From Chitinophagaceae bacterium (GTDB lineage: Bacteria; Bacteroidota; Bacteroidia; Chitinophagales; Chitinophagaceae): DNA of 64,000 bases. This document shows positions 8,631 through 17,524 of the stretch, one piece after another. Position 1 is the first letter of the stretch. Each line of letters starts with the position of its first letter. Position numbers and translations under genes: made by a program. Under the pieces are notes generated by a model. That model made no database searches, had not been told where the DNA came from, and saw only the letters and a list, made by a program, of their open reading frames with translations. The DNA is taken from positions 48,661-112,660 of the forward strand of contig SAIW01000016.1 of assembly GCA_004028795.1 (NCBI GenBank), given 5' to 3'.

Positions 8631-9764
8631 ATGAGTTTAGCAACACTTGCAGATTTTTTGAATCCCGTTAACCTTGCTGTTATTTCAGATGATGAAGGTT
8701 ACAGAGATACACAATTAGGAAAACATGTTACAGTATATGAAACAATTTTTCCTGATATAACCCATGCTGATTTAATTATTGTTGGTTGTGAAGAATACCG
8801 AGGCAGCGGGAAGTTTACGGTTGAAGAAGGCAGTGCAGATGCTATAAGAAAAAAATTTTATAGTTTATACCATTGGCATAAAGACGTTAGCGTTGCAGAT
8901 ATCGGGAATATAAAAAAAGGCGAAAGCTTACAGGATAGTTACGCTGCTATAAAAACAGTTGTTAAAGAATTAATTGAAGCAGGTAAACGTGTGGTAATTA
9001 TTGGAGGCTCGCATGATATTACATTAGCACAATACAATGCTTATGTTGAACAACAAAAAATTATTGAAGCGGTTTGTGTAGATGCCAAGATTGATTTGGA
9101 TATGGATAGTGCATTGCCGGCTGATAAGTTTTTAATGGAAATGCTTACGGGCGAACCCAACTTCATAAAACATTACACCCATATCGGTTTTCAAAGTTAT
9201 TATGTACATCCGCAGATGTTGGAAACCATTGATAAACTCAGGTTTGATTGCTGGCGTGTTGGAAAAGTAAAAGAAGCTATAGAAGAAATTGAACCTGCTA
9301 TTCGCAATGCATCTTTATTTTCATTTGATATATCTGCTATTCAACATGCACATGCACCTGCCAATTATTTAACACCCAATGGTTTTAACGGAGAAGAAGC
9401 CTGTACATTAATGCAATATGCAGGTATGAGTACCAACCCATGCAGTATCGGTATTTATAATTTTTTGCATGAGCAGGATGAAAATAATTTAACAACCATA
9501 CAAATTGCACATATGTTGTGGTATGTAATGGATGGTATACATAAAGGAAAGAAAGAAAGCAGTGTAGAACAACGTGATAATTTTAATGAGGTAACCTTAG
9601 CTTTTGCAGAATTTGATACCGTGTTTTTACAAAGTAAAAAAACAGGTCGTTGGTGGATGCAAACACATGATGGTAAAATGTTGGCATGCAGTAAAGGCGA
9701 TTATTACATTGCCTCACAAAATGAAATACCCGAACGCTGGATGCGTTATGCAGAGAGGAATTAA
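8631..9764 (+). CDS. Arginase/formimidoylglutamase-fold protein with altered metal site
   Basis: A 377-residue ureohydrolase-fold protein. The fold signatures align: GGSHD (His128), VDAKIDLD (Asp151, Lys153, Asp155) and SFDISAI (Asp233, Ser235). In active arginases and agmatinases these are GGxHS, DAHxD and SxDxDxxDP, and the six metal ligands are two His and four Asp. Here one His is Lys and one Asp is Ser, so a standard two-manganese centre is unlikely. Such variants are common among Bacteroidota proteins labelled formimidoylglutamase (recollection, not searched). It has its own promoter and appears monocistronic. A hydrolase role should not be assumed. Confidence 0.75.
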   Translation: MSLATLADFLNPVNLAVISDDEGYRDTQLGKHVTVYETIFPDITHADLIIVGCEEYRGSGKFTVEEGSADAIRKKFYSLYHWHKDVSVADIGNIKKGESLQDSYAAIKTVVKELIEAGKRVVIIGGSHDITLAQYNAYVEQQKIIEAVCVDAKIDLDMDSALPADKFLMEMLTGEPNFIKHYTHIGFQSYYVHPQMLETIDKLRFDCWRVGKVKEAIEEIEPAIRNASLFSFDISAIQHAHAPANYLTPNGFNGEEACTLMQYAGMSTNPCSIGIYNFLHEQDENNLTTIQIAHMLWYVMDGIHKGKKESSVEQRDNFNEVTLAFAEFDTVFLQSKKTGRWWMQTHDGKMLACSKGDYYIASQNEIPERWMRYAERN

Positions 9765-9840
9765 TGTTGCCATGAAAAGCTACAGATGAAGTGATTGCGA
9801 CGCAACGAAGACGCCATGAAAAATACAGCCGGTATCATAA
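9765..9840. repeat. Dispersed repeat, long copy A
   Basis: The segment starting GTTGCCATGAAAAGCTACAG and continuing through GTGATTGCGACGCAACGAAG to AGCCGGTATCATAAAA aligns over its whole length with the segment at 16934-17010. Shorter pieces of the same core recur at about 44582, 54101 and 61859 (minus strand). It starts within two bases of the stop codon of the arginase-like gene and has no convincing ORF. Confidence 0.7.
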
Positions 9841-9846
9841 AAAATA

Positions 9847-9872
9847 AAAGCCTCACTTGTATGTGAGGCTTT
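9847..9872. terminator. Bidirectional terminator between convergent genes
   Basis: AAAGCCTCAC, a six-base loop and GTGAGGCTTT form a perfect 10-bp stem with T-rich flank on the plus side and A-rich on the other. It lies between the convergent arginase-like and M13 peptidase genes and can serve both. Confidence 0.8.
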
Positions 9873-9893
9873 CTTTATATCGATAAGTTATTA

Positions 9894-11942
9894 TTACCAG
9901 ATATGTGTTCTTTGCTCAGGGGTTTTATACATTTTATCTCCGGGCTTAACATCAAAAGCTTCATACCATGCATCAATATTGGTTATGGGTGCATTGGTTC
10001 TGTGTATACCGGGAGAATGCGGATCTGTTTTAATTAATTGTGCTTCTGTATCGGGTAAGGTATTGTTTCTCCAAACCTGTGCCCAGCCTAAGAAGAAGCG
10101 TTGTTGCGGTGTTAATCCATCAATCTTTTTACCTTCTTTAAACTGTTTGGTTTTACTGAATGCTTCGTATGCAATACTTAATCCGCCAAGATCTGCCAGA
10201 TTTTCTCCCAATGTTAATCTGCCCTGTACATGAATGGTATCCTGCACGGTTAATGCATCGTATTGTTTTACTACTTCATCTGCTTTGGTTTTAAACTTAT
10301 CTGCATCTTCTTTTTGCCACCAGTCTTTTAAGTTTCCAACAGCATCAAACTGTCTTCCCTGATCATCAAAACCATGTGTCATTTCATGACCGATAACAGC
10401 GGCAATGCCGCCGTAGTTTACCGCATCATCTGCACCAAAATCAAAGAACGGAAATTGTAAAATTCCTGCAGGAAAAGTAATATCGTTATTGCTCGGACTG
10501 TATTGTGCATTAATGGTTGGCGGCGTCATTCCCCACTCGCTTCTGTCAACCGGTTTACCCATTTTGCTTACATTATAGTTGTAGAACCAAACAGCACATG
10601 TTTTTACATTTTTAAAGAAATTATCCGGTGTTGTTTCAATGCCTTCGTAGCTTCTCCATTTATCAGGATATGCAATTTTTTTAGCAAAGGCATTTAATTT
10701 TTCTAATGCTTTTTGTTTAGTGGCTTCGCTCATCCAATCTAAACGTTTAATTCTTTCAGCAAAAGTAGCCTGCATATTATTAACTAAATTAACCATGTAT
10801 GCTTTTGCTTCCGGCTTAAAATATTTTTCTACATACAATTCGCCAATCATATCACCCAGCATTCTGTCAATCAAACTACTCATTCTTTCCCAACGTGGTG
10901 TAGGTACTTTTTGTCCGGTTTGTGCTTTGGTAAATTCAAAATCTGCATCAACAAATTCATGGCTTAAATAAGGTGCAGCACTTCTTATAAGGTTCCAGCG
11001 TAAATAGCTTCTCCAGTCATTTAAAGAGTATTCAGTTAACATGCTGTTTACTTTTTTTAAGAATGCGGGATTGCCTACTAATACACTATCAGCACCATTA
11101 ATTTTTGCTTCTTTTAAAATAGCTGCCCAGTTTAAGTAAGGTGTTGTTTTACTTAGATCGTTTACCGCAAACTTGTTATACGTTTTATTCGGGTCCCGCA
11201 TTTCAATTCTGCTCATTTGTGCATTAGCCAAAGTAGTTTCAATTTTTAAAACGGAAGCTGCACTGACAGCAGCGGTTGTTGCATTTTCACCAACCAAGGC
11301 AAACATTTTTTGCAAATAGGTTTTGTATGCTTCGCGAATTTTAACGCTTCTTGCATCATCCTTTAAATAATAATCTCTATCAGGCAAAGTAGTACCGCCT
11401 TGCCCGATGGAAGGAATATACACCATTACATTTTTTCTATCAGGTCCCACATTCATTCCGAATAACGGGCTACCCAATGCATTTACTCTAAGGTTTACCA
11501 CTTCATGCACGATTTCTGCAATGCTTGTAATGCTGTTTAATCTTTCTAAATCGGCTTTAATAGGTTCGTAACCTTTAGCTTCAATAGCCAAACTATCCAT
11601 TCCGCTTTTATAAAAGTCGCCTATCACTTGTGTTTTACGGTCTCTGTCAGTAGCTGTTGCAGCCGCTTCTAATAAAGATTGTAAACGTTTAGAACTCTCC
11701 TGTCTTAATTCATCAAAGCTACCCCAACGTGTTCTTGATGCAGGCACAGGATTATTTTTTACCCAATTGCCATTGGCATATTGATAAAAATTATCGCCCG
11801 GTTTTACTGATGCATCCATGTTGGCTTTATCAATGTATTTTTTCTTTTCGGGTGGCGTTGTTTTTTTCTTTCCACCATCTGCAGCAAAAGAAACGCTGCT
11901 TAATAAAACAGAAGCAATTAGTAAATGATGTTGTACTTTCAT
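9894..11942 (-). CDS. M13 family zinc metallopeptidase (neprilysin/PepO-like)
   Basis: I use the start at 11942, giving 682 residues, because MKVQHHLLIASVLLSSVSFAA is a clean signal peptide; 15 upstream codons in the open frame are unlikely to be used. M13 features: N-terminal PGDNFYQYANGNW, the zinc motif HEMTH in VIGHEMTHGFDDQG, the third-ligand motif ENLADLGG, the NAQYSP substrate-binding segment, and a C-terminus ending in IW. Length matches the family (about 670-700). The enzyme probably degrades peptides in the periplasm or at the surface. It is divergent from dacB, with a 71-base gap for both promoters. Confidence 0.95.
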   Translation of the reverse strand: MKVQHHLLIASVLLSSVSFAADGGKKKTTPPEKKKYIDKANMDASVKPGDNFYQYANGNWVKNNPVPASRTRWGSFDELRQESSKRLQSLLEAAATATDRDRKTQVIGDFYKSGMDSLAIEAKGYEPIKADLERLNSITSIAEIVHEVVNLRVNALGSPLFGMNVGPDRKNVMVYIPSIGQGGTTLPDRDYYLKDDARSVKIREAYKTYLQKMFALVGENATTAAVSAASVLKIETTLANAQMSRIEMRDPNKTYNKFAVNDLSKTTPYLNWAAILKEAKINGADSVLVGNPAFLKKVNSMLTEYSLNDWRSYLRWNLIRSAAPYLSHEFVDADFEFTKAQTGQKVPTPRWERMSSLIDRMLGDMIGELYVEKYFKPEAKAYMVNLVNNMQATFAERIKRLDWMSEATKQKALEKLNAFAKKIAYPDKWRSYEGIETTPDNFFKNVKTCAVWFYNYNVSKMGKPVDRSEWGMTPPTINAQYSPSNNDITFPAGILQFPFFDFGADDAVNYGGIAAVIGHEMTHGFDDQGRQFDAVGNLKDWWQKEDADKFKTKADEVVKQYDALTVQDTIHVQGRLTLGENLADLGGLSIAYEAFSKTKQFKEGKKIDGLTPQQRFFLGWAQVWRNNTLPDTEAQLIKTDPHSPGIHRTNAPITNIDAWYEAFDVKPGDKMYKTPEQRTHIW

Positions 11943-12013
11943 CGTGTGTTTTTTTTGGGGGCTTGAAGTTAATGAAATAGTTTTCAATTGGAATTGTTGT
12001 TAAAATAATAATC

Positions 12014-13336
12014 ATGCATTTTTTAAAAAGATTCAACCGATATTCTGCTTTATTCCTTTCACTTTCTTCCTTATTTTTTTTCTCCTGTTCAGTTCAAAAA
12101 CAAATTGCCAAACAGGCCAAAAAATCAATACTTACCGATAGCAATTTTTTGCCTGCACATGTTGGTATTGCATTATTTGATGTAAGCAAACAACAATATG
12201 TTTACAGTTATCAAAGCAATAAATATTTTGTACCTGCAAGTAATACCAAACTACTAACCTGTTATGCTGCTATGAAATATTTGGGTGATAGTTTGGTTGG
12301 TTTGAAGTATATAAACGATGAAGGTGAATACACTATAAAATTTACCGGTGACCCTACCTTATTGCACCCTGATTTTAAGCAACAACCTGTGTATGATTTC
12401 TTCAAAAAAAATCATGATAACATTACTGTAATTCCTGCCGATTGGAAAGCGGAGAAGTACGGTATGGGTTGGGCATGGAATGATTATGATGCAGATTATA
12501 TGCCCGAACGTAGTGCTATGCCTGTATTTGGCAATACTGTTCGTTTTAATAAAAAAGGCAATGCAGTTATTGCCATGCCAAAAGCTTTTCAGGATTCGTT
12601 ATTACTATTGGCTGATACCAGACAGAATAAATTCAGCATTACACGTAATCAGTTTACAAACGATTTTACTGTTAAGGCTGCTAATACAACATTTAAAGGA
12701 ACAGAGATTCCTTTTGTTACTTCATTTGATATGGGCATTGCTTTATTGCAGGATAGCTTACACAATGATATTACTGCTGTTGATGCTGAAGTGAAAAGTA
12801 CCACAAGCTGGAAAAAATTATACTCTCAGCCTACTGACTCATTATTAAAAATTATGATGCACAGAAGTGATAATTTTTTTGCTGAACAAACTTTATTGAT
12901 GGTAAGTAATGAGCAGTTAGGTTATATGAGCGACAGTAAAATAATTGATACTTTATTAAAAACAGATTATGCTGCCATGCCCCAAAAGCCACGCTGGGTT
13001 GATGGCAGCGGTTTAAGCAGGTATGATTTAGTTACACCGCAGGATTTTGTTTTTGTGTTGAATAAAATGAAGCAGGATTTTAACTGGAACAGAATTACAG
13101 GCATTTTACCAACAGGCAATGAAGGAACATTAGCAGGTTTGTATAAAAACTATGCAGGAAAAATTTACGCTAAAACAGGTACACTTAGCGGTGTTGTTGC
13201 ATTAAGCGGATTTATAATAACTAATAAAGGCAAGCAATATATTTTTTCTTTAATGGTTAATGCACATCAAACAGCTGCATCTAATATTCGCAAAGGATTT
13301 GAGAAATTTTTAAGTGGCGTTATTGAGAAATATTAA
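12014..13336 (+). CDS. dacB: D-alanyl-D-alanine carboxypeptidase/endopeptidase (PBP4 type)
   Basis: A 440-residue S13 family enzyme exported as a probable lipoprotein (cysteine at residue 25, FFFSC). The three penicillin-binding motifs are present: SNTK with active serine 76 (VPASNTKLL), SDN in MMHRSDNFFAEQ, and KTG in YAKTGTLSG near residue 380. The family trims or cleaves peptide cross-links in peptidoglycan. The sequence between motifs 1 and 2 is long, as in PBP4 proteins. It is transcribed alone and ends at a hairpin. Family assignment is secure; the balance of carboxypeptidase and endopeptidase activity is not readable. Confidence 0.93.
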   Translation: MHFLKRFNRYSALFLSLSSLFFFSCSVQKQIAKQAKKSILTDSNFLPAHVGIALFDVSKQQYVYSYQSNKYFVPASNTKLLTCYAAMKYLGDSLVGLKYINDEGEYTIKFTGDPTLLHPDFKQQPVYDFFKKNHDNITVIPADWKAEKYGMGWAWNDYDADYMPERSAMPVFGNTVRFNKKGNAVIAMPKAFQDSLLLLADTRQNKFSITRNQFTNDFTVKAANTTFKGTEIPFVTSFDMGIALLQDSLHNDITAVDAEVKSTTSWKKLYSQPTDSLLKIMMHRSDNFFAEQTLLMVSNEQLGYMSDSKIIDTLLKTDYAAMPQKPRWVDGSGLSRYDLVTPQDFVFVLNKMKQDFNWNRITGILPTGNEGTLAGLYKNYAGKIYAKTGTLSGVVALSGFIITNKGKQYIFSLMVNAHQTAASNIRKGFEKFLSGVIEKY

Positions 13337-13344
13337 ATAAAAAA

Positions 13345-13375
13345 AAGAGGCTGCTTTTTTTAAAGCAACCTCTTA
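13345..13375 (+). terminator. Terminator after dacB
   Basis: GAGGCTGCTTT and AAAGCAACCTC pair with one mismatch across a short T-rich loop, preceded by A-rich sequence, nine bases after the dacB stop codon. Confidence 0.6.
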
Positions 13376-13417
13376 GTCTTGATAATTTTGATGCTCGGTA
13401 CTTACTTACTGATAAGG

Positions 13418-13477
13418 TTAAGAAATAATCATTACGATTAAAATTAAAGCAATCAAAACAATAAATGGCTTTAACAT
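13418..13477 (-). CDS. Possible 19-residue hydrophobic peptide
   Basis: On the minus strand there is an ATG-to-TAA frame encoding MLKPFIVLIALILIVMIIS, a single strongly hydrophobic helix behind one lysine. It lies in the gap between dacB and the PDH E2 gene. About 32-39 bases upstream of its ATG the minus strand reads TACTTTAG, one base off the TAnnTTTG -7 element, and a C-rich stretch lies closer in. I do not recognise it; it may be a small membrane peptide or a chance frame in AT-rich DNA. Confidence 0.3.
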   Translation of the reverse strand: MLKPFIVLIALILIVMIIS

Positions 13478-13560
13478 AACAACTAACGGGGGGTTTAAGG
13501 TGTCGACTAAAGTAGTAATTTTTTTATTGATTTTTAAAAGATGTACATGTTATTAAATTA

Positions 13561-13585
13561 TTAAGCCCCGAAATTCGGGGCTTAA
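13561..13585 (-). terminator. Terminator after the PDH E2 gene
   Basis: TTAAGCCCCGA and its perfect complement TCGGGGCTTAA form an 11-bp stem with a three-base loop, 31 bases downstream of the minus-strand stop codon. The following T-run on the minus strand is weak (TAATTTAATAAC). Confidence 0.65.
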
Positions 13586-13615
13586 TAATTATTCAATTAT
13601 AAACAAACTGTTTGG

Positions 13616-15268
13616 TTATACCAACATTCTCAAAGGCTCTTCTAACAAGCTTTTCAGCGTTTGCAGGAACGCTGCACCTGTAGCACCGTCAACAACTCTG
13701 TGGTCGCAACTTAATGTTACTTTCATAACATTTCCCGGAACAACAGCACCATTCTTTACAACAGGTACCTGTGCAATGCCACCAACAGCCAATATACATG
13801 CATCGGGTGGATTGATGATGGCAGTAAACTCATCAATACCAAACATGCCTAAATTAGAAATAGTAAATGTACTTCCTTCCCAATCGCTCGGTTGTAATTT
13901 CTTATCTTTTGCTTTTTGTGCAAATTCTTTAACCTGTGTAGTTATTTGGCTTAAACTTAATGTATCTGCAAAACGAACAACAGGTACTAATAAACCTTCA
14001 TCAACAGCTACTGCTACACCGATATTTATATGATGATTAATTCTTATTTTATCTCCCAACCAGCTGCTGTTAATTTTCGGATGTTGTTTTAATGCGATAG
14101 CTGTTGCTTTCAACACTAAATCGTTAAAGCTGATTTTTACTTTAGCATTTTCATTCAGCTTGGTACGGGCAGCAACTGCTGCATCCATATCAATGCTCAT
14201 AGTTAAATAAAAATGCGGAGCGGTAAATAAGCTTTCACTTAAACGCTTCGCAATTACTTTACGCATTTGAGAAACAGGAACTTCATCGAATGAAACCTGA
14301 CCAGCAGGTGCAGCAGCAACAACCTTTGGTGCTTCTGCTTTAACAGGCTCTGATGATGCAGCAGGTTGTGCAGAAGGTTTATAATTATCAATATCGCTTT
14401 TGGTTATTCTGCCGTTATCGCCACTGCCTTTTACATATCTTAAATCAATGCCTTTTTCTTCTGCTAATTTTTTAGCTAAAGGAGAAGCAAATATTCTTCC
14501 TTCATTCACCACTTCCTGTTGTTGAGGTTGAGGCGGAACGGCAGCTTTTGCAGGTTCTGCTTTGGTTTCAGATTTTACTTCTTCTGCTTTCGGACTTTCA
14601 GACTTTCCGCTTCCGCCTTTTACAGCAGCAACTATCGCATTCACGTCTAAACCTTCTTTGCCAATAATACACAGCAAATCGTTAACTAAAATTTTTTCTC
14701 CTGCTTTTGCACCTTGGTATAATAAAATTCCATCTTTATAACTTTCCAATTCCATGGTGGCTTTATCAGTTTCAATATCAGCCAGCACTTCTCCTTTCTT
14801 AACTGTATCACCAACATTTTTATTCCATGCTGCAATAACGCCTTCAGTCATGGTATCACTTAATCTTGGCATTAAAACAACTTCCTCCATTTTGCTTACA
14901 TCAAGAGAAGCAGATGATGGTTGACTGGTAACAGGTGGCTGATTAGTTGTTGCTTTACTGTCATCTTGCTTTGGTGCTTCAGCAGGTTTTGATGCACTAC
15001 CTCCGTTAATTAAACCACTGATATCTTCACCTGCTTTTCCGATTATTGCTAATAAATCATTAACCTGCAATTTGCCACCTTTTGCTGTACCGATATGTAA
15101 TAAAGTTCCGTTTTGGTAGCTTTCTAATTCCATAGTGGCTTTATCGGTTTCTATTTCAGCCAATAAATCGCCTTTTTTAACTGTATCGCCCACTTTCTTG
15201 TGCCATGCTGCAATAACACCTTCTGTCATGGTATCACTCAGGCGGGGCATTAAAATTACTTCGGCCAT
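13616..15268 (-). CDS. pdhC: Pyruvate dehydrogenase complex dihydrolipoamide acetyltransferase (E2)
   Basis: The start at 15268 (MAEVILMPRLSDTM) gives 550 residues; the 29-codon upstream extension has no E2 character. Domains in order: lipoyl domain 1 (about 1-78), an alanine/proline/glutamine-rich linker, lipoyl domain 2 (about 128-205), each with the lipoylated ETDKATMELES site, a second linker, a peripheral-subunit-binding domain (FASPLAKKLAEEKGIDL), and the catalytic acyltransferase domain ending with CDHRVVDGATG, which holds the active His and Asp. The two lipoyl domains are nearly identical, which points to internal duplication. E1 and E3 genes are not nearby; the upstream neighbour in the same direction is isocitrate dehydrogenase. 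Confidence 0.95.
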   Translation of the reverse strand: MAEVILMPRLSDTMTEGVIAAWHKKVGDTVKKGDLLAEIETDKATMELESYQNGTLLHIGTAKGGKLQVNDLLAIIGKAGEDISGLINGGSASKPAEAPKQDDSKATTNQPPVTSQPSSASLDVSKMEEVVLMPRLSDTMTEGVIAAWNKNVGDTVKKGEVLADIETDKATMELESYKDGILLYQGAKAGEKILVNDLLCIIGKEGLDVNAIVAAVKGGSGKSESPKAEEVKSETKAEPAKAAVPPQPQQQEVVNEGRIFASPLAKKLAEEKGIDLRYVKGSGDNGRITKSDIDNYKPSAQPAASSEPVKAEAPKVVAAAPAGQVSFDEVPVSQMRKVIAKRLSESLFTAPHFYLTMSIDMDAAVAARTKLNENAKVKISFNDLVLKATAIALKQHPKINSSWLGDKIRINHHINIGVAVAVDEGLLVPVVRFADTLSLSQITTQVKEFAQKAKDKKLQPSDWEGSTFTISNLGMFGIDEFTAIINPPDACILAVGGIAQVPVVKNGAVVPGNVMKVTLSCDHRVVDGATGAAFLQTLKSLLEEPLRMLV

Positions 15269-15394
15269 AATCGTTTGCTCTTTAAAATTGGGCGTGAAAT
15301 TAATGTAATTTATGGTAGTAGCAAGTATTGATTTTTGACTGAAAAAAGCCAGCAATATTTATGAAGGTTGTAGGTTTATTATCAAAGATATTTT

Positions 15395-16849
15395 CTACTG
15401 CCCTTGTGCCAGAGAATATGCTTTCTTGCCATCCAATATATGCAATACTTCAACACTGCATATTTTAAAGTCTCCACTCATACTTACGTACAAACCTATT
15501 ATATCCTGCTGGTTTAACGGCTCGCCATCAATACTTTCAAAACGGGCATTGTAAACATTTATTAAGTTGGTATAACGGCTGCCTGTTGGCCAAACCTGTG
15601 TACCACGATTACTTATGTTGATTAATTTAAATTTCACTCCTGCATGGCGTAAACATTTTTTTGCCAATGCTTCGGGTTGTACATTGCTTTCAATAAACAT
15701 ATCGACACCCACAATTTTTTCACTGCCGTCATCCAGCGTTTCCATCATAGCATTGTTCTCTAAATTTAATACTGTATCTGCTGAAACTACATCCTGCAAA
15801 TCTTTCCGCGGATTATGTTCTGGCTTCTTTCCGAAATTGCTTATGATGGTTTGTGTGAATTGTTCTGTGTTTAATGGTGGGATTGATTTATCGCCAAAAT
15901 CTCCGGTATGAGCTCCGTTTTCTAAAGTATATAACAATGCATTCTCAATCATAGCACTGCTTTCCATTAAACCTAAATGCTGCAGCATACCGATACCGCT
16001 TAATAATAATGCAGTAGGATTGGCAATTCCTTTACCTGCAATATCGGGGGCTGTGCCATGCACTGCTTCAAAGATTGAAATATGATCGCCGATGTTAGCA
16101 CTTGGAGCAAAACCTAAACCGCCAACTAAACCTGCACATAAATCACTTACAATATCTCCCTGCAAATTGGTTAATACAACCACATCAAATAAATCGGGGC
16201 GTGTTACCAACTTCATACATAAATCATCCACAATAACATCATCGGCTTTTAATTCAGGATAATCTTTTGCCACTTCATAAAAAACTTCTAAAAACAACCC
16301 ATCGGTTATTTTCATAATATTTGCTTTATGCCCGCAGGTAATACGTTTGGCTCCTTTATTCTTTGCCATTTCAAAAGCGTATTTAATAACCTGCTGGCTT
16401 CCGGGACGGGTAATCATTCTTCTGCTTAATGCAACATCATTGCTAAGCATATGTTCAATACCGCCATATGTATCTTCAATATTTTCACGAACAATAGTTA
16501 CGTCAATCGGAATACCTGCTTTGCTGAAAACAGTATCTACACCATGTAATGTTTGAAAGGTTCTTTTATTGGCGTAAGTATTCCATGTTTTACGGGCAGT
16601 AACATTAATACTTTTAACGCCTTTGCCTTTGGGAGTTTCCATAGGTCCTTTAAAGAGAATGCCGTAAGATTCAATGGCAGCCTGTGCTTCGGGCGTCATT
16701 CCATTGCTGAAGCCTTTATCAAATACCCATTTGCCCATATCAACAAACTGGTATTGCAGGGGAACTTTTGCAGCATTAAAAATATTAAGTACTGCGTCCA
16801 TAATTTCCGGTCCTATTCCATCTCCTTTAGCTACAGCAATTTTTGTCAT
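15395..16849 (-). CDS. icd: NADP-dependent isocitrate dehydrogenase (long, Thermus/Rickettsia-like type)
   Basis: A 484-residue isocitrate/isopropylmalate dehydrogenase family enzyme. Signatures: KGDGIGPEI at the N-terminus, TIVRENIEDTYGGIEH (substrate arginines), CGHKANIMKITDGLFLE, the metal-binding aspartates in NLQGDIVSDLCAGLVGGLGFAPS, and EAVHGTAPDIAGKGIANPTA. A C-terminal extension of about 150 residues beyond the catalytic core, which includes KCLRHAGVKFKL, matches the long IDH class. It converts isocitrate to 2-oxoglutarate in the TCA cycle. It is upstream of the PDH E2 gene on the same strand with a gap of about 126 bases, so co-transcription is possible. Confidence 0.93.
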   Translation of the reverse strand: MTKIAVAKGDGIGPEIMDAVLNIFNAAKVPLQYQFVDMGKWVFDKGFSNGMTPEAQAAIESYGILFKGPMETPKGKGVKSINVTARKTWNTYANKRTFQTLHGVDTVFSKAGIPIDVTIVRENIEDTYGGIEHMLSNDVALSRRMITRPGSQQVIKYAFEMAKNKGAKRITCGHKANIMKITDGLFLEVFYEVAKDYPELKADDVIVDDLCMKLVTRPDLFDVVVLTNLQGDIVSDLCAGLVGGLGFAPSANIGDHISIFEAVHGTAPDIAGKGIANPTALLLSGIGMLQHLGLMESSAMIENALLYTLENGAHTGDFGDKSIPPLNTEQFTQTIISNFGKKPEHNPRKDLQDVVSADTVLNLENNAMMETLDDGSEKIVGVDMFIESNVQPEALAKKCLRHAGVKFKLINISNRGTQVWPTGSRYTNLINVYNARFESIDGEPLNQQDIIGLYVSMSGDFKICSVEVLHILDGKKAYSLAQGQ

Positions 16850-16933
16850 AAGCCTTTACAATTTTAAGTTGCAAAAATAAGTGCAGGCAAGCAAAGGCTG
16901 TTTTAAATTTATGGAATGAATATAAGCAATTAC

Positions 16934-17010
16934 TGTTGCCATGAAAAACTACAGTACAAGTGAGTGACACAACGAAGATGCCACGAAGCCAAAAGCCGGT
17001 TTCACAAAAA
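16934..17010. repeat. Dispersed repeat, long copy B
   Basis: GTTGCCATGAAAAACTACAG, then GTACAAGTGAGTGACACAAC, GAAGATGCCACGAAG and AAGCCGGTTTCACAAAA. It matches copy A at 9765-9840 throughout, with a few substitutions and small gaps. It sits between the divergent icd and apaG genes and creates a spurious N-terminal extension of the apaG frame (ATG at 16964). Confidence 0.7.
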
Positions 17011-17101
17011 AACTATTGAGCATATTAAGTTTTTAAAAAGTGAAGGGCGGTTTATAAAAGCATATAACAAACACATATCTTTACGTAAAGCAATTGCAAA
17101 C

Positions 17102-17488
17102 ATGGTTTCTAAAATTTCAGAAGGTGTTGAAATAAGTGTTGAAACATTTTATCAGGCAGATTACAGTAACCCTGTTAATCATGAATTTATGTTTGCATAT
17201 CGTATAACCATTGAAAACCATAATGCTTTTACAGTGCAGCTATTACAAAGGCACTGGTATATTTTTGACAGTAACAGCGAGCATAGAGAAGTAGAAGGGG
17301 AAGGTGTAGTTGGTGTGCAACCGGTGTTGAAGCCGGGAGAGCAATTTCAATATGTAAGCGGCTGCAATTTAAAAACAGAATTAGGTAAAATGCAGGGTTA
17401 TTATACCATGCAGAACCTGAATAGCAAGCAAAATTTTACTGTGAAGATTCCCGCATTTCAATTGATTGTTCCTATTAAGTTGAATTGA
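17102..17488 (+). CDS. apaG: ApaG family protein
   Basis: From the start at 17102 the product is 128 residues, the usual ApaG length, beginning MVSKISEGVEISVETFYQ. Conserved features are FAYRITIENHNAFTVQLLQRHWYIFDSN, the glycine-rich GEGVVGVQPVLKPGEQFQYVSG and MQGYYTMQN. The frame stays open upstream to 16964, but that part is repeat copy B plus non-conserved sequence. ApaG is a fibronectin-like domain linked genetically to cobalt/magnesium tolerance in enterobacteria; its biochemical role is uncertain. No operon partner; gldB converges from the other side. Confidence 0.9.
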   Translation: MVSKISEGVEISVETFYQADYSNPVNHEFMFAYRITIENHNAFTVQLLQRHWYIFDSNSEHREVEGEGVVGVQPVLKPGEQFQYVSGCNLKTELGKMQGYYTMQNLNSKQNFTVKIPAFQLIVPIKLN

Positions 17489-17524
17489 AAATTAAAAATC
17501 ATTTCCTAACTCACCATTCACATT

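Noticed and set aside
15269..15355. N-terminal extension of the PDH E2 protein
   Set aside because: The first lipoyl domain begins at the internal methionine; upstream codons show no conservation pattern.
16964..17101. Extended ApaG start at 16964
   Set aside because: The ATG lies in dispersed repeat copy B and the extra 46 residues are not part of the ApaG fold.
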